A stretch of 64,000 nucleotides of DNA. Source: Stomorhina lunata. Its lineage: Eukaryota; Arthropoda; Insecta; Diptera; Rhiniidae. Positions within the stretch are counted from its first letter, which is position 1. Each line of letters begins with the position of its first letter. The position numbers and the translations under genes were made by a program. Shown here one piece after another: positions 1 to 9,812 of this stretch. The notes under the pieces are model-generated. The model made no database searches. It was not told the origin of the DNA and saw only the letters and a list, made by a program, of their open reading frames with translations. The DNA is taken from the NCBI GenBank assembly GCA_933228675.1, contig OW121742.1, positions 39,841,255 through 39,905,254 of the forward strand, read 5' to 3'.

Positions 1-940
1 CAAGATTTTTATTTTTAATATTTTTTGTTATATATTTTAATGGCATCTTCAATTGTTTATATAGTATGTCAAAAAAATTAGATTTTTTGTGGACTAATTT
101 GACAATTTATTTTCGTTTAAAACTAATTAAAAATTATATAATACAATTTAGAAAAACTTACTTAAAAAATATAAAAAATGTTTTAAATTTTAAAAAGAAA
201 AAATTATTAAATAAAAATTTATTACAAAAAACGTAATTTTATTGAAAAGTTTTGCTTTATATATTAGAATAAAATAATAACAATTAATTAATTAATAATT
301 AGGCTTAAATTGTCCTTTATTTAAATTTGTTGTTCCTATTAATTGCAATAATATTTTGGTTTTTATTTTTGTTTAATTGTTTTTGTTTATTACAATTTTT
401 CGTATAATAATTTATAGTAATAATCTTCATTCTTTTCAAACAAGGTACAATTTTTTTCGCTCAATATTTTCTTTTTTTTTCCATTTAACCAATTTGTACA
501 TTTATAAAGTTTTTTGTTTTCTTTTTAAATTTTCTTTAAAATTAATTGAGTTTTTAGTTTTTTTTACAATTTTTGTTTTTCAATTTCTTAAAAAATATGG
601 ACATGGTTTTCTTAAATTTTTCCTTAAGTTTGCATTTTCTTTTAAATTATTGTTTTTTGTGGTTTTTAAGTTTTAAAATTCCAGCAGAAATTTTTATATT
701 TTTTTACTTATTGCATTTTTTTTGAGTTTTTTTTTTCAAAAATATTTGAATATTCTTTTAAAATATTTTTTCTCTCAGTGGAGTTTATAAAAAAATTCAA
801 TTAAACCGAATTTTAATTTTCAAAAGAATTACATTTTTTTTTTGAAAAATGTTACGTTTTTTTTATTAAAATGTTACGTTGTTATAAATGTAAAATATTT
901 TTTTTTTTCATTATTTTTGTGCCTAACAGGAGAGCTGAAA
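1..940. other. AT-rich intergenic DNA, nothing recognised
   Basis: This stretch is almost entirely A/T with long T and A runs. The open frames in it (for example 377-676 on the plus strand) encode only F/L/I/K-rich low-complexity peptides, as expected from poly-T, and I see no domain, start context or splice structure that would support a gene. Confidence 0.6.
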
Positions 941-974
941 AGTTCTAGGGTGGCTAACCTAGGAAAAATTGCTT

Positions 975-1355
975 TTTTTTTTAAATTTCAAAAAAAGAAA
1001 TTAAATAAAAAAATTACATTTTTATACAAATTAACCCTTGCGAACAAAACTATTGGTAATTTGAGGGTTAATTTATAAAAAAAATATGACAGAAAGAAGC
1101 TTTTAGAACAATTTTGGGTAAAGTCTCTCTGATTTCACTCAGGTTTTTAGCACGCAAATTGAACATTTAAATAGTTCTTTGTCTGTTTAAAACTGGAACC
1201 AAGGGATATTTTTGAAGATATCATAAATTAAAGTAATTTTCAAAGATTAAATTGTTTGAAGAAATTTTTATTTCCCATCGTTTTGATAAAATAGATATAA
1301 TTTTTGAAGCTTTTCGTGCTTTAACAAATAAAAAAGCCACCAAATAATTTAAAAA
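975..1355 (+). repeat. Dispersed repeat family R1, copy A
   Basis: First of three related copies (also 1360-1920 and 5985-6690). Shared landmarks in order are a short block beginning TTAACCCTTGCG and ending in GGGTTAATTT (1027-1073), the phrase TCTCTCTGATTTC (1122-1137), AAAACTGGAACCAAGGG, GAAGATATCATAA, and TTTTCGTGCT. The family is non-coding. The TTAACCCT...AGGGTTAA block is itself an inverted repeat of about 45 bp, which could mark a transposon end. Class unknown. Confidence 0.65.
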
Positions 1356-1359
1356 CCGG

Positions 1360-1920
1360 AAATTACTATTCCTTCAATATGTAGAAATATTTATAATAAA
1401 TTTGGTGGAAATCGGATGTCATTAACCCTTTTATAACCAGTGTCAAAAGTAAAATTTTTAAAATATTCAATTTTTTTCAAAAAATGTAAGAAATTATATG
1501 TTTTTATTGTTAAATTTCATTAAAAAAAATAAAAATCGTTCAAAGGAGCCTTTAATTATATTTTTATACAAATTAACCCTTGCGCCCCAAAACGCCTGGT
1601 TATTTGAGGTTTAATTTCTAATTCTATTTTTAAGATTTTAGAGCAATGTTGGACAAAGTCTCTCTGATTTCACTCAGATTTTTAGCACGCATATTACACA
1701 TTTAAGTAATTCTTTGTCAGTTTAAAACTGGAACCAAGGGTTAATTTTGAAGATATCATAAGTTAAAGTAATTTTCAAAGATCAAATTGTTTAAAGAAAA
1801 TTTCCATCGCTTTGATGAAATAGACAAGATTTTTAAAGCTTTTCGTGCTAAAACAAATAAAAAGCCATTAAGTAATTTAAAAAAGCTCTGTTTTGTTGTT
1901 AAATATTTTGTATTTTATTT
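1360..1920 (+). repeat. Dispersed repeat family R1, copy B
   Basis: This copy starts with the segment ACCGGAAATTACTATT and GGTGGAAATCGGATGTCATT, followed by the TTAACCCTTGCG block (1572-1617), TCTCTCTGATTTC, AACTGGAACCAAGGG and TTTTCGTGCT in the same order as copies A and C. It lies directly behind copy A, so the pair is a tandem duplication of the family. No coding capacity is visible. Confidence 0.65.
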
Positions 1921-2388
1921 CTTAAAAAAAAATTTTACCTACCGCTCCTAAAAGCTGCAAAAATTGTCAGATTAAAATCTTGAAGCTTTTTTAGAAAAAT
2001 ATTTAAGTCATATTCGAAGCTTTAGATTTTAAAGCTTACTTTGAAATATTATAAAATGGTAAAGTTTTTGTTAAATAAAATTTGATTTTGCTATTCGAAA
2101 AAGTTCCCTACGTTGGGAATATACAACGTTTATTGCGGTCATATAACTCTTACCTTCTGAATTCTATTGAAAATCCCATTGAAAGCGATTAAAAAAAAAT
2201 GTGCCGATAAGGTGGTACACCATTCAACTTCATAGATATTTGAGAAAATATTTGAAATCCTATTAAAATCGATTTTTAAATATGGGCAGGTAATGTGGTA
2301 CACCACAAGATTTTTAATATAATGCAAATAATGACAATAATCGGCTGATGTCATCTTACAAATTTGCCTTTTCCCTTTTTAAGCAATA

Positions 2389-2561
2389 CAGTCATTTTCG
2401 GTTATAGGCCACACCTATAGTTACACAACTTTTGTGGACTATAAGCGAATTTGGACTATAACCGAATATTTATAAGCAGGAAATTGCATGTGACTATAAC
2501 AGTATTATCTTATATCCCTTTTTGGCCTTTAATCGGAATGGACTATAGCCGAAAATCACTG
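2389..2561. mobile_element. Short TIR element (MITE) with TA target duplication
   Basis: About 173 bp bounded by imperfect terminal inverted repeats: left CAGTCATTTTCGGTTATAG, right (reverse complement) CAGTGATTTTCGGCTATAG. Both ends are flanked by TA. The interior contains further partial copies of the GGACTATAACCGAA motif. TA flanks and CAGT ends fit a non-autonomous Tc1/mariner-type MITE. It is too short to encode a transposase. Confidence 0.7.
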
Positions 2562-3329
2562 TACATCAATAGCCCAGTTTGCATCGCTAATTGGGATCGG
2601 AGAAACGAGACACACATCGAAGCGGAATTTATCACAATTTGCTTTCTTTTTTAGATAAATTTTTAAAATTTTCTGAGCCTAGCATATGTAATTTGAGACT
2701 ACTAACGACGGTTGGCAACGTTTAAAATACAGACAATGGGCACCTTCAAATTTGCATTCAAATTAATCGGGAAATCCGCTTTTTCTGTTTAAGCTTAGAA
2801 AAAAAAAACTTTTCTACATCAACGACGCAACTTCGAAACCATGCGACGTAAACTGAAACAAAAACGACTTAACATCTAAATCTCAGAAATTTTATAAAGA
2901 CTCAATTTTGAAACGACGCAAACTGAAGCAACGTAAACTGGGGTATTTGTATACACGGTTTTGAATCTAGGCAAAATTCGAATCTTTACTCTGTTTTTTG
3001 ATATTGGTTCTAGTTTTCGAGATATCAAATAAACAGATTTTTTCCATTTTTTGACAATTAATCTCCATTTTATTCATTAAAAAGTTTTAAATTATAAATA
3101 AAGAGCAGTAGAACTAAGTCGCTTATACTGTTTGGGATCTGTTTCACGCACTGAAGTCGAAGGCATGCTCATCATGCCTTCGTCCCAAAATCCTTCGTAT
3201 TGTTTTTAGATTTCCGATAAATCTTGTTTTTCAGGAAAAAAATTCAAGATGGGAATACAAAAAAATGTATTTTAAGAAACATTCCAACTCCAATCTTGCA
3301 ATAATTTTGCAACAAACAGTCCATTATAT
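2562..3329. other. Intergenic DNA, no gene seen
   Basis: No convincing coding region. The only local structure is a loose direct repetition of the motif ACGACGCAA/ACGTAAACTGAA around 2820-2945. The rest is ordinary AT-rich sequence up to the solo LTR. Confidence 0.5.
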
Positions 3330-3863
3330 TGTCACGAATTTTCGTTTTTTCAACCCAATGTGCAAAGTTCATTGCTTATAATTCTTCCCCTAGTTTTCTA
3401 CAATGTTTCTGTTGGTGTAGTAACAGAAGTTTGTGTCTATAAGCAGAACAACATTTTTCTCTTAATGTTTTGCTGTAAGAGTAGAGCAAGATTTTTCTCT
3501 TTATCTACGCTCTCTCTGTCTCTCTTTCTCTGTCTCTCTCTCTCCCTGTTGCTGTTAACTTCAGATAATCAATTTGAACACATTTGGGTGAGTGTGTTCT
3601 TCATCATGTGAGACTGTATTGGAACATGCATGAACATTCGTAAGCCGACGAACTGATATTGTGGCAGAGTTTTAATTGAGACGCGTATAAGAGAACAGTG
3701 AGACTAAGAATATTTGTAAAGCAATTTTGTGAAGTGTGTTTAAGTGATTAACTCTAAAGTTAATAAAAATATAACTTTGTAAAAGGACATAAAGTGTTCT
3801 AATTTTCTTTTCGGTTGTTTACAAAAAGAATTCCTTCCATGTTTTTAAAAGAAAAACGTAACA
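3330..3863 (+). mobile_element. Solo LTR of a gypsy-like retrotransposon
   Basis: The 534-bp unit begins TGTCACG and ends CGTAACA, an imperfect 7-bp inverted terminus of the canonical TG...CA type. It is flanked by a perfect 4-bp duplication, ATAT (3326-3329 and 3864-3867). Inside are a CT-rich microsatellite (about 3508-3548), a TATAAG box (3686-3691) followed by ACAGTGAG as possible initiator, and an AATAAA signal (3762-3767), matching U3-R-U5 order. No internal retroviral region or second LTR is present, so it is most simply a solo LTR left by recombination. A 4-bp AT-rich target site is typical of Ty3/gypsy elements in flies; the exact family is not determined. Confidence 0.68.
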
Positions 3864-4169
3864 ATATGATTGAAATCCGGGAATTTGCTGTTACCGAGAA
3901 AGTTGTGAACATTATTTTGAAATGATAGCCTTGATTCTGCTTTATTGGCTGTTAAACATTTTGTAAAGTTTCTTTGTGCTTCTTCTCTTCAGCTGACAGT
4001 CATTATGATAAAGCAACTTGCATTACGATAAGTCAACTTGCGCGCATTCACAAACTAGAGCCAATTTTGATTTCAATTTAGCATCTCAAATAACGTCGAA
4101 ATTGGTTTTCATCTGCTCTTATCCAAAAGTTGACTGTAATTTGTAAACTTGTGTTATTTGTGCTAGCTG

Positions 4170-4830
4170 TGACGGAACCACTGATATCCCGGTTTCATTT
4201 ATATTCCGGATACGTGAAGGAAATTTGCTTAAGAAGATTAGAGACTCAAAGTATACCAAATTAACTGACTCCCAGAATGACATCACAAAAATAAAACAGA
4301 TCGTTTTCCTCTTCATTCTCTGATAACAGCAAACTATTACTCATGTTTTGCGTTATTCTTATGTTGTCAGTTCAAGAGAAAAGTAGCTATACCACATTAC
4401 CAGCCTACACCTCATCAAGAGGGGAACTAACCTATTTATTGCTAGTAGAGCCATTTCTATCTGATCCTAAGAACATTGCAGCCCAACTGTGACAAAACCA
4501 CTGATAACCCGGTTTCATTTATGTTCCGGAAACGTGTAGAAGGAAATTTGTTTAAAAAAATTAGACACTCAAAGTATACCAAATTAACTGACTCCCATAA
4601 TGACATCAAAAAAATAAAATAGATCGTTACCATCTTCATTCTCTGATAACGGCCAAACTATTACGCGTATTTTCCTTATTCTTATATTGTCACTTTAAGA
4701 GAAAAGTAGCTATACCACATTACCAGCCTGCACCACATCAAGAGGGGTAACTAAAAATCGTATGTATTTAATGCTAGTAGAGCCATTTCTATCTGATCCT
4801 AAGAACATTTCAGCCCATTTGTTATAGGTT
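4170..4830. repeat. Tandem duplication, two ~325-bp copies of repeat family R2
   Basis: Two direct copies about 320-330 bp apart share the phrases CCGGTTTCATTTAT, CAAAGTATACCAAATTAACT, CTTCATTCTCTGATAAC, GTAGCTATACCACATTACC and GAGCCATTTCTATCTGATCC. The terminal motif TATACCACATTACC recurs at 2290, 16345, 26400, 52705 and 57915, so this is a dispersed family. The two short minus-strand open frames across it (4119-4316, 4457-4639) are the same sequence duplicated and are not supported as a gene. Confidence 0.7.
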
Positions 4831-5357
4831 TCATTAATTTGATCAACTCTGTATTTCATTCGTCAATTTTACGTAACAATTAATTGTTTTAATTACTATT
4901 TTTATTTGAGTTTGCTAAGCTTTATTTTATTGAATTGATATTTCGCGTAATTTTTTAGGCTTTTGATGTATAACTATTAAAAATACATCACTTTTTTTTT
5001 CAATATTGTTTTAAATTTGTTAATAATAGTTATTGTTTTTTTAGTAAATTGTTTTTTTCTTTCTTTAAAACCTAAAAAATTTAACAATACTTTTATTTTT
5101 GTATATTTAGTGTTTTATTTTTATTTTTACTGTAATACAATTAAGTTTTTTTACATCACATTTTAGTTAGTTATTTTTGTTGTGTCTTAACGAAATTATT
5201 TATTAATTTAAATAAAGGATTAACGAGGAAAAAACTATAAGTTTAAAATATTTATTTAGGTTTTCAAAAGAATTTACAATGATTTCAAAAAGCTCTAAAA
5301 GCTTTTTAAATTACCTGAAGCTATAGGAAAATGATATAAGATTCATTTAAAAGGCTT
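4831..5357. other. AT-rich intergenic DNA
   Basis: Nothing coding or clearly repeated is seen here apart from homopolymer-rich AT sequence. Confidence 0.5.
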
Positions 5358-5359
5358 TA

Positions 5360-5626
5360 CAATATCGTTACTTTAATATAGAAAGGCCCTAAGTCGTTTT
5401 TCATTCAAGTCGCTTTTTAAAGCTTTATCTAATATAATTTTATAAAAATCTTTTAATTTTAAAAAACATTATTATAGCATTAAATTCTTTAGAGAATTTA
5501 GTAAAAAACTTCGTTTAAATAATTTCTGTATCTTCAAAACTTAAGATTTTATTTAGTTTTATTCCCCTCTCCTGTAATGTAAGAAAAATATTAGTTAGGG
5601 CTTTCCTATATTAAAGTAACGATGTG
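5360..5626. mobile_element. MITE with ATCGTTACTTTAATATAG inverted ends
   Basis: The left end reads ATCGTTACTTTAATATAG followed by AAAGGCCCTAA. The right end, reverse complemented, reads ATCGTTACTTTAATATAGG followed by AAAGCCCTAA, an almost perfect ~28-bp terminal inverted repeat. Both ends are flanked by TA with a 1-bp length difference between the ends. Size is about 267 bp and there is no coding potential. It is consistent with a non-autonomous Tc1/mariner-like MITE. Confidence 0.65.
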
Positions 5627-5984
5627 TAAGAAATTTGAGGTTTTTTATAACAAAATCACGAAAGAAAAATAATTTAAAATTAAAATTGCTCAAGGGCTTT
5701 TAATAGTTTTGTTTATTTCATCCAATATTTGCTTGAATACAGAGAAAAATGATTTTTTCATACTGTTTTAAAAGCGGCTTTTTTAGTTTTTTCAATAGTT
5801 TGTTAAACGAATTCAAAAAAAGTAAAATAGAAGTTCAAGAGCATTAGTTAGAACCCCCTGCAGATTAAGAACTAGAGCAAACTAGATCGATATATCTAAC
5901 GGCTTAGCCGTACTTGCGACTTAAAATCAAAGAATTTCGACAAAAGCCCAAGTGAATTGTTATATACTAGCAGTTTTTATAAGC

Positions 5985-6690
5985 AAAATTGAAATTACTA
6001 TTGCTTCAATGGGTAGCAATATTTATAAAAAATTTGGTGGAAATCGGATGTCATTAACCCTTTTATAACCAGGGTCAAAAGAAATTTTTTTAAATATTAA
6101 ATATTTTTTAAAAAAGGTACTAGAAATTACATGTTTTTATTATTAAATTTCAATAAAAGAAATTAAATAAAAAAATCGTTCAAAGAAGCCTTTGATTACA
6201 TTTTCATACAAATTAACCCTTGCGCCCAAAACCCCTGGTTATTCGAGGGTTAATTTCTAAAAAAATATGACATAAAGAAGCTTTTAGAACAATGTTTGGC
6301 AAAGACTCTCTGATTTCTCTCAGATTTTTATCACGAATTTTACACATTTAAGTAGAACACATTTTAGGTAGTTAAAACTGGAATCAAGGGTTAATTTTTG
6401 AAGATATCATAAGTTAAATTAATTTTCAAAGATAAAAATGTTTGAAGAAATTTTTATTTCCCATAGTTTTGATGAAATAGACAAGATTTTTAAAGCTTTT
6501 CGTGCTAAAACAAATAAAAAACCATCCATTAAGTTATTTAAAAAAGCTCTATTTTGTTGTTCAATATTTTGTATTTTATTTCTTGAAAAAAAAAAAAAAA
6601 AAATCACCAAGTGCTCCTGAAAGCTGCAAAAGATGGTCAGACTAAAATCTTGAAGCTTTTTTAGAAAAGCTTAAAATATTTAAGTAATAT
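5985..6690 (+). repeat. Dispersed repeat family R1, copy C
   Basis: Longest copy of the family. It has the left segment TTGAAATTACTATT and GGTGGAAATCGGATGTCATT, the TTAACCCTTGCGCCC...GAGGGTTAATTT inverted block (6209-6253), TCTCTGATTTCTCTC, AACTGGAATCAAGGG, and TTTTCGTGCTAAAACAAATA near the right end. Open frames on both strands at 6419-6620 are shadows of the A-rich repeat. Confidence 0.65.
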
Positions 6691-7600
6691 TTTAATCTTT
6701 AGATTTTAAAGCTTGTTTGAAATGTTAAAGTAATTTTCAAAGATTTTTTTTGTGTTTTTTGCAAAAGCTTTTATTTTTGATAAAAAATAAATTTCCATTT
6801 TACATCGTTTTGATTAAATATAATAGATTTTAGGCTTTCGTGCCAAGCTTTTGGATTTATTTAAAGTTTTTTTCCGTAAGTTTATTTAAAATATTGTCAG
6901 TCAAAAAGCTCTTTTAACAAAACTTGACGACATTTATTCAAATTTATTACTGTTTTAGGAAACTGGCACAGCTTTAAGCTTTTTGAAGTTGGTTATCTTT
7001 AAACAAGTTTATTTTTTCGTACCAAAAGAAAAATAAATAAGTCCTTTAATGCTTTATATAAGCTCTGTTTTGTCTTTATGTTTCAAAGCTTTTGGATTGA
7101 TTTAAAGGGTTTTCCATTAAATTTTGACTGAAAGCTCTTAAAGAGTTTTATTAAAATTTGTTACGGGTTTAAGAAGTAGAGATAGTTTTAAGCTTGTTAA
7201 ACTTGGTTAGCTTTAAGCAAGTTCATTTTTTTTCAAAGTTTAATTATTTTTTTTCAAAGTTTGAGAAATTTTCAAAGTTTTAATGTTTTTTTTTCTGCGA
7301 AAACTATTTTTAAGTCTTTCGAAAATCTTATTAAGGTTTCTACCTTCTCCTATACTTTAAAAGCTCAAGAATGTTAAAGATTAAAAGCTTAAGCATTTTA
7401 ATCTAATGAAAAAAGCTTTAATCATTTAAGTAACATTTTTATCTCGGATTAATAATATTTTTGCATCTTTAATCTTTTGTCTAGTATCAACGTTTAAAAG
7501 TTTTTTTAGTATTGTAAACTTTTGAAAATCTTATTAAAAAAGCTGTCTACCAACTGATATCATTTTAAAGCTCCCATACGATTTTCATTGTACATTTTAA
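6691..7600. other. Degenerate AT-rich DNA with AAGCTTTT motifs
   Basis: The motif AAGCTTTTGGATT and related AAGCTT strings recur at irregular spacing, suggesting very old diverged tandem repeats. No gene is visible. Confidence 0.4.
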
Positions 7601-8510
7601 GACATTAAGGCAATATTTTGAAATTTCTCTCAGAATCTTTCCGGCAATTTTCATTGGCATATTTTTTTGCACTTTAAGGAATTTATATTTAACTATTTGG
7701 TTTTTCAGTAGTTAACTCTTAAAGCTTTTGGAAGCTTTCATGACAGCATTTTCGAAAAATAAGAATTAAAAGTTCTTAAGTCTTTTTTAAAAATATCAAT
7801 ATCGATGAAGATCCTAAAAACATTCAGAAATTGTATTATCTTCATCCAAAAATTTTATTGTAAAGTCTAGAAGCTTTTTGAAAACTTTTTTTATTATCTA
7901 TTTTTGCTCTTTAAGGAATTTCTATTTAATTATCTGGTTTTTCAGGAGTTAACTCTTTAAGCTTTTAGAAGCTTTCAGAGCAATTTTTTCCAAAGAAAGG
8001 ATTTTAAACTTCTTAAAGCTTTTTAAAAATTTTAATATCGATGAATATCTTAAAAACATAAAAAAAATTTATTGTATTTATCCAGAAATCTGAATGTAAA
8101 GCCTAAAAGCTTTTTGACAATTTTTATCTGTATCTTTTTTTGCTCTTTAAGAAATTACTATTTCATTATTTGGTTTTTCAGAAGTTAACTCTTTAAGCTT
8201 TTGTAAGCTTTTACAACAAAATTTTCCAAAGATAAAATTTAAAAGTTATCAAAACTTTTTAAAAATTTCAATATCTATTAAGAACATTTTTTGTCTTCAC
8301 GCAGAAATCCTAATGTAAAGCCTAGAAGCTTTTTGACAATTTTTTATTAGTATCGTATATTAGTATAGACTTAAAAGTTCTTAAAGTTTTTTTTTTTTAA
8401 TTTCAATATCGATAAATAACTTGATAACATAAAGAAAAAGTATCCTTTTTGGCTCTTTAAGGAATTTCTATTTAATTATTTGGTGTTTCAGGAGCTTTAA
8501 ACTTTTGCAA
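7600..8510. repeat. ~236-bp tandem repeat, four units
   Basis: The landmark GCTCTTTAAGGAATTTCTAT followed by GGTTTTTCAGGAGTTAACTC occurs at about 7669, 7906, 8142 and 8452 (spacing 237, 236 and 310). Each unit also has an AAGCTTTT...AAGCTTT core and an AATATCGATGAA segment. Units are clearly diverged, the last one longer. It lies downstream of the transporter gene. Confidence 0.7.
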
Positions 8511-9090
8511 GCTTTTAATTGGGCTTTTCCCAAGTTAAATTTTAATTTCTCAATTTTAAATGAAATTTTAACCTCATTTTTAATTTGGCTATTCTCAATT
8601 TCAATTGAAAAATTTTCTCAATTTTAACTAAGAAATTCTACCTCATTTTCAATTTAAAAATTCCCAACTTCAATTGAAAATTTCACATTTGTAATTGGGC
8701 TTTTCTTAATTTCTATTTAAAATTCTCATTTTCTATTAGACTTTTCACAATTTCAATTGAAAATTGGTTATTTTCAACTGAAAATTCTCAATTTCATTTA
8801 AAAAATTCTCAAATTCAATTGAAAATTTCTCAATTCCAATTGAAAATTTTTCATTTTTAAATGCAAATTCTCAATTTTAATAAATTAATTCTCAATTGAA
8901 ATTGAAAATTCTCAATTTCAATTGAATATATCTTAATTTCAATTAAAATTTCTCAATTTCAATTAAAATTTCTCAATTTCAATTAAATATTTCTCAATTT
9001 CAATTAAATATTTCTCAATTTAAAAAAAATCTCAATTTTATTTGAAAATTTCTCAATTCTATTTGAAAATTTCTTAATAACAATTGGAAA
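8510..9090. repeat. ~20-bp minisatellite (CTCAATTTCAATTGAAAATT type)
   Basis: A degenerate array of roughly 20-bp units built around CTCAATTTCAATT(G/A)AAA, about 28 units. Many units contain the palindrome CAATTG within a larger dyad, TTTCAATTGAAA. It begins right after the 236-bp array and ends near 9080. Confidence 0.75.
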
Positions 9091-9812
9091 TGAGTAGAGC
9101 TCTATCTAGCATTTTAGAAGAATTTTTTAAATCATTGTAAATTCCTTTATTTGGATTTTCCCTTTATTTAAACATTTTCTTGCATTTGTTTTTTGAAATT
9201 CTTTTTCATTAAAAAAATTTAAATAAATGTTTCGTTCGTTTTCTTTAACTTTTCAAAAAGTGTGCTTTCATTTTAGGTCTTAGTTTATAGTAAAATTAAA
9301 TACGACTTTTTTAAATGTTTGTTTTTTATAATTTTTATTTCTATTTTTTTGTTTTTTCTTAAAGTGTTTTTTTTTGTTTGCCTTAAAAATTAAGCATAAT
9401 AGTTCATTTTTCGGTTTGTTTTTCATTATAATTAGCTAAACATAATATAAAATTTATAGTAAATTTAAAAATAGTTAAATAATATTTAAAAAAAAACTCA
9501 AAATAATAAAAAGTATAACAAAATTAAATTATATAATTAACATTTTTTCGTTTTGTAATTTCTTGACCTAACACTTAATTAAGCTCTCTCAGTTGGTTTC
9601 TTCCTAATTCTTTGGAAATTTAAATTTTGTGTTTCATTTTTTTATTTTTTGTAATAATTTTCTTTAGTTTTTAGGTTTTTCTTAAATAATTTTCTTTGAA
9701 AAGTTTAAAAATTAAAAGTTTATCAACTCCTTTCCCTCTCTTTGTATTATTTTGGGGAAATATTTTAAAACAATTTCTTATCAAATCTCTTCTTAGTTAT
9801 TATAATACAGTT
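9091..9812 (-). other. Probable 3' UTR and downstream region of the transporter gene
   Basis: On the minus strand this follows the stop codon at 9813. TTTATT motifs on the plus strand (AATAAA on the minus strand), for example near 9640 and 9341, are candidate polyadenylation signals. AT-richness makes any one of them unreliable. No other gene is seen. Confidence 0.4.

Noticed and set aside
377..676. 99-codon F/L/I-rich frame as a small membrane protein
   Set aside because: Composition is what T-rich DNA yields in any frame; no start context, homology or signal pattern.
4119..4639. Two similar minus-strand peptides (about 60-65 residues) as paralogous small genes
   Set aside because: They are the two copies of a duplicated non-coding dispersed repeat, and the frames differ at their ends.
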